From Streptomyces apocyni (lineage in GTDB: Bacteria; Actinomycetota; Actinomycetes; Streptomycetales; Streptomycetaceae), in assembly GCF_009739465.1 (NCBI RefSeq), contig NZ_WHOM01000065.1, positions 62,001-126,000 on the forward strand: a stretch of 64,000 nt of DNA, in the 5' to 3' direction. Positions within the stretch are counted from its first letter, which is position 1. Every line of letters starts with the position of its first letter. A program made the position numbers and the translations under genes. The notes under the pieces are model-generated. The model had not been told where the DNA came from, did no database searches, and saw nothing but the letters and a program-made list of their open reading frames with translations. Shown here piece by piece: positions 48,574-56,584 of this stretch.

Positions 48574-49635
48574 GTGACCACACTGACCAAGACCGAAGAC
48601 ACACCGTCCCCGACCGGGTCGGACGCCTTCCTCTCGGTTCGCGACCTGCGGGTGCGGTTCTCCACCGAGGACGGCATCGTCAAAGCGGTGGACGGCCTCT
48701 CCTTTGACGTCGAGCGCGGCAAGACGCTGGGCATCGTGGGCGAGTCGGGCTCCGGCAAGTCCGTGACCAACCTGACCGTCCTCGGCCTGCACAACCCCAA
48801 GACCTCCACGGTCGAGGGCGAGATCGTCCTGGACGGCCAGGAGCTGACCACCGCGTCCGAGAAGGACATGGAGAAGCTGCGCGGCAACAAGGTCGCGATG
48901 ATCTTCCAGGACCCGCTGACCGCGTTCTCGCCGTACTACACCATCGGCCGTCAGATCGCCGAGCCGTACATGAAGCACACCGGCGCCTCCAAGAAGGAGG
49001 CGAAGGCGCGGACCATCGAGATGCTCGACAGGGTCGGTATCCCGCAGCCCGCGATGCGCTTCAACGACTACCCGCACCAGTACTCCGGTGGTATGCGCCA
49101 GCGCGCCATGATCGCCATGGCTCTGATCTGCGACCCCGACCTGCTGATCGCCGACGAGCCGACCACCGCGCTCGACGTGACCGTCCAGGCCCAGATCCTG
49201 GACCTGCTCAAGGACCTCCAGCAGGAGTTCGGCTCGGCGATCGTCTTCATCACGCACGACCTGGGCGTCATCTCGCACATGGCCGACGACCTGCTGGTGA
49301 TGTACGCGGGCCGGGCCGTGGAGCGCGGCAGCGTCCGCGAGGTCCTGCGGGCTCCCCAGCACCCGTACACCTGGGGCCTGTTGAGCTCGATGCCGCGCCT
49401 CGGTGGCGACATCAACGAGGAGCTCATGCCGATCCCGGGCTCCCCGCCCAGCCTGCTCAACCCGCCCACCGGATGCGCCTTCAACCCGCGCTGCACCTAC
49501 GTGGACACGGTCGGCGGCGGCCGGTGCTCCAGTGAGCGGCCGCCGCTCGCCGACGGGCGTGCCGCCGCGTGCCACCTTCCCGTGGACCAGCGGCAGGACA
49601 TCTTCATCGATCAGATCAAGCCCAGGCTTGGTTAG
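48574..49635 (+). CDS. bldKD: Oligopeptide ABC transporter ATPase BldKD (DppD-type)
   Basis: A 353-residue ATPase starting at GTG 48574 behind AGGAGAAC. Walker A is GESGSGKS, the signature is YSGGMRQR, and Walker B is LLIADEPTTALD. The C-terminal oligopeptide-transporter extension contains Cys-rich GCAFNPRCTYV, typical of Dpp/OppD. It drives import with BldKE. The gap to bldKE is 14 bp. Confidence 0.87.
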   Translation: MTTLTKTEDTPSPTGSDAFLSVRDLRVRFSTEDGIVKAVDGLSFDVERGKTLGIVGESGSGKSVTNLTVLGLHNPKTSTVEGEIVLDGQELTTASEKDMEKLRGNKVAMIFQDPLTAFSPYYTIGRQIAEPYMKHTGASKKEAKARTIEMLDRVGIPQPAMRFNDYPHQYSGGMRQRAMIAMALICDPDLLIADEPTTALDVTVQAQILDLLKDLQQEFGSAIVFITHDLGVISHMADDLLVMYAGRAVERGSVREVLRAPQHPYTWGLLSSMPRLGGDINEELMPIPGSPPSLLNPPTGCAFNPRCTYVDTVGGGRCSSERPPLADGRAAACHLPVDQRQDIFIDQIKPRLG

Positions 49636-49649
49636 GGAGACGCTAAGAC

Positions 49650-50768
49650 ATGAGCGACAACGTCACTCTGCCCAAGCAGGGTCACTCGGACACGACTGCC
49701 ACCACGGGTGAGGAACTCCTCACCGTGGAGGGCATGGCCAAGCACTTCCCGATCTACGGCGGCTTCCCGTTCAAGCGCAAGGTCGGTGCCGTCAAGGCCG
49801 TGGACGGTGTCGACCTGACCGTCTACAAGGGGGAGAGCCTCGGGCTGGTGGGCGAGTCCGGCTGCGGCAAGTCCACCACCGGACGCCTGATCACCCGCCT
49901 CCTGGAGCCCACCGACGGCAAGATCACCTACATGGGCCAGGACATCACGCACGCCAAGCGCAAGGAACTCGCGCCGATCAGGTCCGAGATCCAGATGATC
50001 TTCCAGGACCCGTACTCGTCGCTGAACCCGCGGCAAACGGTCGGCTCCATCATCAAGAGCCCGATGGAGGTCAACGGGATCGACCCGCCCGGTGGCCGTG
50101 AGACCCGGGTGCGCGAGCTGCTGGAGACCGTCGGTCTCAGCCCCGAGCACTACAACCGCTTCCCGCACGAGTTCTCCGGCGGCCAGCGCCAGCGCATCGG
50201 CGTAGCCCGCGCGCTGGCCCTGGAACCGAAGCTGATCATCGCCGACGAGCCGGTCTCGGCCCTCGACGTGTCGATCCAGGCCCAGGTCGTGAACCTTCTC
50301 AAGAAGGTTCAGGAAGAGATGGGCATCGCCTTCCTCTTCATCGCCCACGACCTGGCCGTCGTCCGGCACTTCTCGCAGCGCGTGGCCGTCATGTACCTCG
50401 GCAAGGTGGTGGAGGTCGGCGACCGCGAGTCGATCTACAACCGCCCACGCCACCCGTACACCCACGCCCTGCTCTCGGCCGTGCCCGAGGTGGAGGTCGA
50501 GGGCGACGGCCCGCCGCGCGAGCGCATCCGTCTCGCGGGCGACGTCCCGTCCCCGATCAACCCGCCGTCCGGCTGCCACTTCCGCACCCGCTGCTGGAAG
50601 GCGCAGGACAAGTGCGCCACGGACGACCCGCCGCTGGTCCAGATCTCCGGCAACAGCGAAGGCCACCTGACGGCCTGCCACTTCCCGGAGGACCCGATCG
50701 TGACGGCCCACGGCAAGGACGTCATCCTTGACCCGGCGCTGGCGGCGCTGGAGGACACCGAGGACTGA
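49650..50768 (+). CDS. bldKE: Oligopeptide ABC transporter ATPase BldKE (DppF-type)
   Basis: A 372-residue ATPase with ATG at 49650. Walker A is GESGCGKS, the signature FSGGQRQRIG, and Walker B LIIADEPVSALD. The Opp/DppF C-terminus carries GCHFRTRCWKAQDKC. It is the last gene of the operon and is followed by a terminator hairpin 22 bp later, then by a MITE-like element. Confidence 0.87.
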   Translation: MSDNVTLPKQGHSDTTATTGEELLTVEGMAKHFPIYGGFPFKRKVGAVKAVDGVDLTVYKGESLGLVGESGCGKSTTGRLITRLLEPTDGKITYMGQDITHAKRKELAPIRSEIQMIFQDPYSSLNPRQTVGSIIKSPMEVNGIDPPGGRETRVRELLETVGLSPEHYNRFPHEFSGGQRQRIGVARALALEPKLIIADEPVSALDVSIQAQVVNLLKKVQEEMGIAFLFIAHDLAVVRHFSQRVAVMYLGKVVEVGDRESIYNRPRHPYTHALLSAVPEVEVEGDGPPRERIRLAGDVPSPINPPSGCHFRTRCWKAQDKCATDDPPLVQISGNSEGHLTACHFPEDPIVTAHGKDVILDPALAALEDTED

Positions 50769-50789
50769 CCTCTTCCACGTCACCGCGTG

Positions 50790-50830
50790 CTACGGCCCGC
50801 CATCTGGGGTTCCCAGGCGGCGGGCCGTAG
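50790..50830 (+). terminator. Terminator of the bldK operon
   Basis: A perfect 12-bp stem, CTACGGCCCGCC with GGCGGGCCGTAG, and a 17-nt loop, 22 bp after the bldKE stop codon. Confidence 0.8.
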
Positions 50831-50851
50831 TCCGTCCCCGGCCGATGCGGC

Positions 50852-51081
50852 CTAGGGGCTGTCCGGCGGATCATGCCGGGGTCGCGGGGCGTGGCACGCG
50901 CATCTGCCGCGTTGTCGTCAATCACCATCTTCCCCAAGCTCTCGGCTCCGCTCGAGCAGGGGAGGCCCCATTCGCGATGCCTCAATCCTCCGCCTTGCAG
51001 CTGCACGCACCACGCCCCGCTCACCAGCACAGACAGCGCACCGAGCGCCCAGTCCGGCCTGATCCGCCGGACAGCCCCTAG
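50852..51081. mobile_element. MITE-like non-autonomous insertion element
   Basis: Perfect 22-bp terminal inverted repeats, CTAGGGGCTGTCCGGCGGAT-CA at 50852-50873 and its reverse complement at 51060-51081; allowing one mismatch they extend to 28 bp. The outer CTAG on each side fits the 4-bp CTAR-type target duplication of IS5-group elements, leaving 222 bp with 18-bp ends beginning GGGCTGTCC. There is no transposase frame inside, so it would need an IS5-type transposase in trans. The right-hand CTAG supplies the stop codon of the small leftward frame at 51078-51260. Confidence 0.75.
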
Positions 51082-51260
51082 AGCTCGTTGAAGGGTGGGA
51101 TCACGCGGGTGATCGCGATAAGCCGCAGGCGGGGCACGGGCAGTGCGTAGAACCAGCCGTCGGACAGCAGAGGTACCCGGCGTACGCCCCCAGGGACTCC
51201 ACGGCGTGGGCCTTCCCCGATATCTGTGACGTCGATACCGACCTCGGCGAGGGCGCTCAC
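51078..51260 (-). CDS. Small hypothetical protein, possibly truncated by the MITE
   Basis: A 60-residue protein starting at GTG 51260, overlapping the DUF6247 stop (GTGA). The C-terminal half (DGWFYALPVPRLRLIAITRV) looks like a beta-strand-rich core, but no family is certain. Its TAG stop is formed by the right edge of the adjacent mobile element, so the original gene may have been longer. DUF6247 genes often precede a small partner gene, which could be a toxin-antitoxin-like pair; that is inference. Confidence 0.5.
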   Translation of the reverse strand: MSALAEVGIDVTDIGEGPRRGVPGGVRRVPLLSDGWFYALPVPRLRLIAITRVIPPFNEL

Positions 51261-51634
51261 GCGACTCCCTGCCCGCGCTCGATCCCGGCTTCCGCGCAGG
51301 CCGTGTCAAGGATGCGGCCGATCTCGGACGCGATCGCGCGCGCTTCCTCGACGCTGCCCACCGTCGAGGCGCGGGCTTCGAGGGCCCGTAGGCGGGCGGC
51401 CTGAGCCGGATGGCGCTCCACGGCGACGTAGACGGCCCACTGCCCCACGAAGCGGCGCATGGGGGCGGCGCTGACCTGTTCACGTGTCTGTTCCAGTGCG
51501 GCGGCGCGCTCGGCGTCGAAGGTCGTGAGGGCTTCCGGGGCGAGCATCGCGAGTGCGGCACGCAGGTCCTCGGGCGTGCTGACGGGTTGCGGGGTGACAG
51601 GCTCGTCGGCGGCGGAGTGTGCGGCGGTGCTCAT
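51257..51634 (-). CDS. DUF6247 family protein
   Basis: A 125-residue protein with ATG at 51634. The core (LRAALAMLAPEALTTFDAERAAALEQTREQVSAA...) matches the short helical DUF6247 family common in Streptomyces, usually found as the first gene of a two-gene unit. It is predicted to be all helical and cytoplasmic. The downstream 60-residue frame is translationally coupled to it. Function is unknown; a role as an antitoxin-like partner is possible. Confidence 0.65.
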   Translation of the reverse strand: MSTAAHSAADEPVTPQPVSTPEDLRAALAMLAPEALTTFDAERAAALEQTREQVSAAPMRRFVGQWAVYVAVERHPAQAARLRALEARASTVGSVEEARAIASEIGRILDTACAEAGIERGQGVA

Positions 51635-51923
51635 GCGCGGGCTCTTAGGTTCGGTACGCCGGGCTTCCCACTGCTCGCCAGCGTTCTGGAGAGGCGGCCG
51701 GGAAGCCTGAGCGCTCACGCGAGGTCCCCTTTGAAGGTGGCACCGAGAACTGTGTCGAGGTCGCCGTAGCGCCGTCAGGCGCGCCCCGCCTGCGCGAGAG
51801 TGACGTGCCAGCAACGGTGCTGGCGACCACGCCCACCGCTCTCCGAGCCCTACTGCGGAGCGTCGCAGGCGGCAAGGGGGACTACCGGTCCCGCTGAGAC
51901 CCAGGCCAGTTAGCCTCGTTCCC

Positions 51924-52607
51924 ATGGTGGAGCATCAGGACGAGACCAGGGCGGCCTACGACGGGATCGTCGAGCTGTACGCGTCGATGTTCGCTGACCG
52001 GCTGGAGACACAGCCGTTCTCGCGGAACATGATCGGCACCTTCGCCGAGTTGGTGCGCGGGACGGGCAACCCACGGGCAGCCGATGTCGGTTGCGGGCCG
52101 GGACATCTGACGGCCATGCTGCACGACCTGGGGCTGCACGCATTCGGGCTCGACCTCTCCCCGGCCATGGTTGACCACGCCCGGCGTGCCCATCCGGCGC
52201 TGCGGTTCGACGAGGCGCGGATGGAGGCCCTGCCGGTCGAGGACGGCGCGCTCGGCGGCGTGCTGGCCCACTACTCGATGATCCACACGCCGCCCCCGGA
52301 ATTGCCCGCGCTGCTCGCCGAGCAGGTGCGTGTCCTGGCGCCCGGGGGCCTGCTCCTGGTCTCGTTCTTCGCGACCGACGGACCGGTGCCGGTCCGCTTC
52401 GACCACAAGGTGACGCCCGCCTACAGCTGGCCGGTGGACCGCTTCGCCGAGTTGCTGGCCGATGCCGGTCTCGTCCCCTTCGCCCGCTTGCTCCACGACC
52501 CAGCCTCCGAACGAGGCTTCCTCGACGCCCACCTGCTGGCCCGCCGAGGGGTGACTGGAGACTTTGGGACACGGAATTCGGGCAAAGCGGACGCTCCCCT
52601 GTCCTAA
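51924..52607 (+). CDS. Class I SAM-dependent methyltransferase
   Basis: A 227-residue protein with ATG at 51924. Motif I is AADVGCGPGHLTAML (near residue 53), the acidic ribose-binding position lies in GLDLSPAMVDHAR, and later core strands are GGVLAHYSMIH and LAPGGLLLVSFF. It belongs to the Methyltransf_11/25-like group. The substrate is unknown. The 289 bp upstream contain no recognisable gene, only a short hairpin (GCCAGC / GCTGGC). Confidence 0.85.
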   Translation: MVEHQDETRAAYDGIVELYASMFADRLETQPFSRNMIGTFAELVRGTGNPRAADVGCGPGHLTAMLHDLGLHAFGLDLSPAMVDHARRAHPALRFDEARMEALPVEDGALGGVLAHYSMIHTPPPELPALLAEQVRVLAPGGLLLVSFFATDGPVPVRFDHKVTPAYSWPVDRFAELLADAGLVPFARLLHDPASERGFLDAHLLARRGVTGDFGTRNSGKADAPLS

Positions 52608-52679
52608 GTCCGCCGATTACCGGCGCCGCCGGTTGTCTTATGGCGCGGTCTGGGCTGTTGCTGGGGCTAGCCGTCCGGG

Positions 52680-53204
52680 TCAGTGGCTTCCGTAGCCTCT
52701 CCCGGAGGTGAAGTGGAAGGCCAGCTTGGTGGCGTTCCGGCCCTCGAACCGGGTGGGCGTGAGGTCGACGTGCCCGGCGGCGCCGCTGAAGCGTCCGGTG
52801 CCGCCGGTCACGGCGAGGGTCATGGGCCCGGCGAGGTCGGCGTTGTCCGCGGCGCCGGAGAACAGCAGGTCGCCCAGGCCGTCGAGTTGCAGCGCGTCGT
52901 CCCGCAGGAACCTGCCGTCGAAGAAGCGGATGCGGGTCTGCGCCTGCCCGGCCCGCGCACCGCCCAGGAAGCCGGTGTGCGTCAGCTGCCAGACCTCCCC
53001 CGCCCGCCTGCTGTCGGGGTTCCCGAAGACGACCTCGGTGTCGGCCAGGATCACCTCCAGCCGCTGCCGTGGCGGGAGTCGATCCGTCGTGCCTGGGGCG
53101 GGCGTGGCGGAGGCCGGAGCCAGCAGGCCGACCGACAGCACCGCGAGAATCGCGGTGAGGGCCAGGCCGGGGCGCCGCAGCGCGGGCGCGATCGCGGAGA
53201 GCAT
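52680..53204 (-). CDS. Secreted allene-oxide-cyclase-barrel-like protein
   Basis: A 174-residue protein. ATG at 53204 gives a signal peptide (residues 1-33, LAPASATPA end) and has GGAAGGA upstream. The rest reads as a beta-barrel (VWQLTHTGFLGG, QTRIRFFDGRF, GPMTLAVTGGTGRFSGAAG, TKLAFHF) matching the dirigent/AOC-like barrel seen in many actinobacterial secreted proteins. Catalysis is not implied. It is divergent from the sigma factor gene at 53473 and could be one of its targets. Confidence 0.65.
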   Translation of the reverse strand: MLSAIAPALRRPGLALTAILAVLSVGLLAPASATPAPGTTDRLPPRQRLEVILADTEVVFGNPDSRRAGEVWQLTHTGFLGGARAGQAQTRIRFFDGRFLRDDALQLDGLGDLLFSGAADNADLAGPMTLAVTGGTGRFSGAAGHVDLTPTRFEGRNATKLAFHFTSGRGYGSH

Positions 53205-53472
53205 GCGGGTTCGGTCCTTCCGGGTGAGGAACGGCGGGCAAGCCCACTGTGCGGAACCCCCGGACGGCAGGACCGTACGAACACACCTCGGCCGCCGCCG
53301 TTCACCCGCGCGGCCGGGACGCTGCCCGCCGCCCCTTGTCATGTCGGGCACGCTCGTACGCCGCCCACGAACGAACCGTATGTAACATCCCCGGGGCCCC
53401 GAGCGTGTTCAAGGCGGAGGGCCGGAACGACCGGTCCCGAGAAGCGGACCGGGAACGGGGGGAACGGGACAG

Positions 53473-53991
53473 ATGCCGACGCGGTCGGAGGATTTCGACG
53501 CGTTCTACACCGCCACGGCCAAACGTCTGGTCGCCACGGTGTACGCCGTGACCGGTGACCTGGCGGAGGCCGAGGATGCCGTGCAGGAGGCGTATGTACG
53601 GGCTTGGCAGCGGTGGGAGCGGCTGACACGGGAAGGGGACCCGTTGCCCTGGGTGCGCACGGTCGCCGTACGGCTGGCGATCAGTACCTGGCGCAGAACC
53701 CGCAATCGCCTGCTGGCGCAGCTGAGGCACGGGCCGGACACCGACGTGCCCGCGCTGTCGGCCGATCGGGTGGCCCTGATCGATGCCCTGCGGGAACTGC
53801 CGCCTCGGCAGCGGCAGGTGGTGGTTCTGCATCACCTGCTGGATCTGCCGGTGGAGCAGGTCGCCCGGGAGGTGGGTGCGTCCAATGGGGCGGTACGCAC
53901 CCGGCTCAGCCGGGCTCGCAGGACGCTCGGCGAGCGGCTCGCCGACACGAGGCCGAGGCGGCTGACGGAGAGGGTGGTCGGGCATGGCTGA
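53473..53991 (+). CDS. SigE-family ECF sigma factor
   Basis: A 172-residue sigma factor with ATG at 53473. Region 2 (FDAFYTATAKRLVATVYAVT, LAEAEDAVQEAYVRAWQRW) and region 4 (LRELPPRQRQVVVLHHLLDL, EQVAREVGASNGAVRTRLSRAR) are complete and of the SigE/SigM actinobacterial subgroup. Its stop overlaps the start of the membrane protein gene by 8 bp, the usual arrangement with a cognate anti-sigma factor. Confidence 0.92.
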   Translation: MPTRSEDFDAFYTATAKRLVATVYAVTGDLAEAEDAVQEAYVRAWQRWERLTREGDPLPWVRTVAVRLAISTWRRTRNRLLAQLRHGPDTDVPALSADRVALIDALRELPPRQRQVVVLHHLLDLPVEQVAREVGASNGAVRTRLSRARRTLGERLADTRPRRLTERVVGHG

Positions 53992-54673
53992 GCTGGAGGA
54001 ACTGCTGGACGATGTCGTGTTGCGGACACCGAGCGCCGCTCAGGTGCGCCGTCGCGGTGACCTCAGGCGCGCCCGGCGACGGGGCACTCTGGTGGCCGCC
54101 GCCGTGGCCTGCGTGGCGGGCGCGGCCTGGATGCTGGCGCCGGGGGGCGGCGGGCATCAGGAGCGGCCAGCAGGGCCGACGCCGACCGTGGTCAAGGAGC
54201 CGAACCCCTATCAGGACGGCAATGTGACTGCCCTGCGTGACGCGCATGAGATTCCCCTGTTCGAGAGGTGGGCGTGGAGTCTCGGGACGAGCGCGCCCAG
54301 GAGGGTCGCACTTCCGCAAGTGGGCTTCGATGGGGTCTGCCCCGCATCCGAGGCCAACGAGGCCACCCATGGTCGCGGGAATCAGGAGCGGTTCACCTCG
54401 GAATTTGTCGGTAAGGAGGACTCCCGGGCTCGTCACCGCCTCGTCACCTACGAGAGCGCCGACGCCGCGTCCGCCGAGCTGTCCAGCCTCCGTAGGCAGA
54501 TCGAGTCCTGTGGACTGGAGTGGACCGGTTCCGGCACGGGCCCGCGCGGGGGCGCGGACTCACGTTATGAAGGGGAGACGGCCGCGGGTGGGGCCTGGAT
54601 GCGCGTGGACATCGAGTTCGGCGCACGGTGGGTCTCCGTAGTGGAGATCCAGACCGTCGCGAAGGGCGCGTGA
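53984..54673 (+). CDS. Probable anti-sigma factor / membrane-anchored partner
   Basis: A 229-residue protein with ATG at 53984. A short cytoplasmic N-terminus (about 35 residues, ELEELLDDVVLRTP) precedes one TM helix at about 36-52 and an extracytoplasmic domain of about 175 residues with two Cys. No zinc-binding anti-sigma HxxxCxxC motif is seen, so it is a non-ZAS type if it is an anti-sigma factor. Overlap with the sigma gene is the main support. Confidence 0.7.
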   Translation: MAELEELLDDVVLRTPSAAQVRRRGDLRRARRRGTLVAAAVACVAGAAWMLAPGGGGHQERPAGPTPTVVKEPNPYQDGNVTALRDAHEIPLFERWAWSLGTSAPRRVALPQVGFDGVCPASEANEATHGRGNQERFTSEFVGKEDSRARHRLVTYESADAASAELSSLRRQIESCGLEWTGSGTGPRGGADSRYEGETAAGGAWMRVDIEFGARWVSVVEIQTVAKGA

Positions 54674-54718
54674 GCCAAGCGGGCGCGTTAGCCGAGCGGG
54701 CACGTGAGCCAAGCGGGC
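54668..54718. repeat. Three tandem 17-bp repeats
   Basis: Units 54668-54684, 54685-54701 and 54702-54718 are built on GCGTGAGCCAAGCGGGC with one to three changes. The first unit contains the stop codon of the anti-sigma gene. The 194-bp gap to the next gene otherwise holds an inverted repeat at 54834-54848. Confidence 0.8.
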
Positions 54719-54833
54719 GCGCGGGCTCGGATGGCTCGCGGGCCCGCTCCGGCATCCGGGGGTTCTCTGGCGCGACGCGCGCGGACGGGCGCTTTAGAAG
54801 TGCGGTGCGTCACCGGATGGGGTGTATTTGGGG

Positions 54834-54848
54834 CTAAGTCGGACTTAG
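54834..54848. promoter_or_regulatory. Inverted repeat before the second transporter operon
   Basis: CTAAG-TCGGA-CTTAG, 20 bp before the binding-protein start codon and just upstream of its GGAGG ribosome site. It may be an operator or a leader hairpin. Confidence 0.35.
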
Positions 54849-54867
54849 GGACCCTAGGAGGCACTCC

Positions 54868-56505
54868 ATGCGTGGAGCCACACACGCCAAGTGGGCCGCA
54901 TGCGCGGTCGCCGTCGCCCTGGCGGCCACGGCCTGCGGCGATGACAACGGCGGCGGCGCCACCGGCGGCGGTGACGGCTCCGGGATCGTACGGTCCTCGT
55001 GGGGTGACCCGCAGAACCCGCTGGAGCCCGCGAACACCAACGAGGTGCAGGGCGGCAAGGTCCTCGACATGATCTTCCGGGGGCTGAAGCGGTACGACCC
55101 GGAGACCGGCGAGGCCGAGGACATGGTCGCCGAGAGCATCGAGACCGACGACTCGCAGAACTTCACCGTCACGCTGAAGGAAGGGTGGAAGTTCAGCAAC
55201 GGCGAGGACGTCACCGCGCAGTCCTTCGTCGACGCCTGGAACTACGGCGCGCACATCGACAACACGCAGAACAACGCGCCGTTCTTCTCGTCGATCGTCG
55301 GATACGACGACGTCCACCCGGAGTCCGGTGAGGCCACTGCCGAGGAGATGTCCGGCCTGGAGGTCACGGGCGACCTCACGTTCACCGTCGAGCTGAAGGA
55401 GAAGTTCTCCACCTGGCCGGAAACCCTGGGGTACCAGGCGTTCTCGCCGCTGCCCGAGGCGTTCTTCAGCGACCATGACGCCTGGCTGGCCAAGCCGATC
55501 GGCAACGGGCCGTACACGGTGGACTCGTACTCCAGAGGCTCCAGCATGCAGCTCCGCAAGTGGGACGACTACACCGGGGACGACGAGGCCCAGAACGACG
55601 GAGTCGACCTCCGCGTCTACACCGACAACAACACCGCCTACACCGACCTGATCGCGGGGAACCTCGATCTCGTCGACGACATTCCCGCGCAGCAGCTCCA
55701 GAACGTCGAGAGCGACCTCGGGGACCGGTACATCAACCAGCCCGCCCTCATCATCCAGACGATCACCTTCCCGCTCTACCAGGACGACTGGTCGCAGGAC
55801 GGCATGGAGAAGGTCCGGCGCGGGCTGTCCATGGCGATCAACCGCGAGGAGATCACCCGGCAGATCTTCCAGGAGACCCGCACCCCGGCCAAGGACTGGA
55901 CGTCCCCGGCACTCGGCGAGCAGGGCGGGTACGACGAGGACGCCTGCGGTGACGCCTGCGAGTTCGACCCGGACGAGGCGAAGGCCCTGATCGAGGAGGG
56001 CGGCGGGCTGCCCGGCGGCAGGGTCACCCTCACCTCCAACGTCGACACCGGCTCGCACCGTGAGTGGATGGACGCCGTCTGCAACAGCATCAACAACGCG
56101 CTGGACGAGGGCACGGTCTGCACGGTCAACCCGGTCGGCACCTTCGCCGACTACCGGAACCAGGTGACCACCGACAGGATGACCGGGCCGTTCCGGGCTG
56201 GCTGGCAGGCGGACTACCCGCTCATTCAGAACTTCCTTCAGCCGCTCTACTACACCGGCGCCTCGTCCAACGACGGGAAGTTCAGCAACGAGGAGTTCGA
56301 CGCGCTCGTCGACAGGGCCAACCAGGAGACCGACGAGGAAGACGCCATCGAGGCGTTCCAGGAGGCCGAGGAGATCCTCGCCGAGCAGATGCCCGCCATC
56401 CCGCTCTGGTACCAGAACGGCAGCGCGGGCTACTCGGAGAGCGTCTCGGACGTCACCCTGAACCAGTTCAGCGTTCCGGTCTACGACCAGATCAAGGTCA
56501 ACTGA
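54868..56505 (+). CDS. Peptide ABC transporter solute-binding lipoprotein
   Basis: A 545-residue lipoprotein with ATG at 54868 behind AGGAGG. The lipobox is AATAC (Cys23), followed by a Gly/Asp linker. The SBP_bac_5 fold is complete (GRVTL, MEKVRRGLSMAINREEITRQIF, FRAGWQADYPLIQNF). It is the first gene of a five-gene Dpp/Opp system. A strong hairpin after its stop probably favours its expression over the permeases. In S. coelicolor a similar five-gene set follows bldKE directly, as I recall. Confidence 0.9.
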   Translation: MRGATHAKWAACAVAVALAATACGDDNGGGATGGGDGSGIVRSSWGDPQNPLEPANTNEVQGGKVLDMIFRGLKRYDPETGEAEDMVAESIETDDSQNFTVTLKEGWKFSNGEDVTAQSFVDAWNYGAHIDNTQNNAPFFSSIVGYDDVHPESGEATAEEMSGLEVTGDLTFTVELKEKFSTWPETLGYQAFSPLPEAFFSDHDAWLAKPIGNGPYTVDSYSRGSSMQLRKWDDYTGDDEAQNDGVDLRVYTDNNTAYTDLIAGNLDLVDDIPAQQLQNVESDLGDRYINQPALIIQTITFPLYQDDWSQDGMEKVRRGLSMAINREEITRQIFQETRTPAKDWTSPALGEQGGYDEDACGDACEFDPDEAKALIEEGGGLPGGRVTLTSNVDTGSHREWMDAVCNSINNALDEGTVCTVNPVGTFADYRNQVTTDRMTGPFRAGWQADYPLIQNFLQPLYYTGASSNDGKFSNEEFDALVDRANQETDEEDAIEAFQEAEEILAEQMPAIPLWYQNGSAGYSESVSDVTLNQFSVPVYDQIKVN

Positions 56506-56511
56506 CCGCCC

Positions 56512-56566
56512 ACTGAAGGCCGTTCCCGGAGAGTAGGAGAGTACTCCCCGGGCAACGGCCTTCAGT
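56512..56566 (+). terminator. Intercistronic hairpin after the second binding-protein gene
   Basis: Outer perfect 13-bp stem ACTGAAGGCCGTT / AACGGCCTTCAGT, extended inside by CCCGG-A-GAGTA pairing with TACTC-C-CCGGG. It starts 7 bp after the stop codon and ends 18 bp before the permease gene. Confidence 0.8.
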
Positions 56567-56584
56567 CCTACCTCCGGAGCCCCC

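Noticed and set aside
51635..51923. Possible tRNA or small RNA in the gap before the methyltransferase
   Set aside because: Only a short GCCAGC/GCTGGC hairpin is present; no cloverleaf arms or T-loop sequence can be built.
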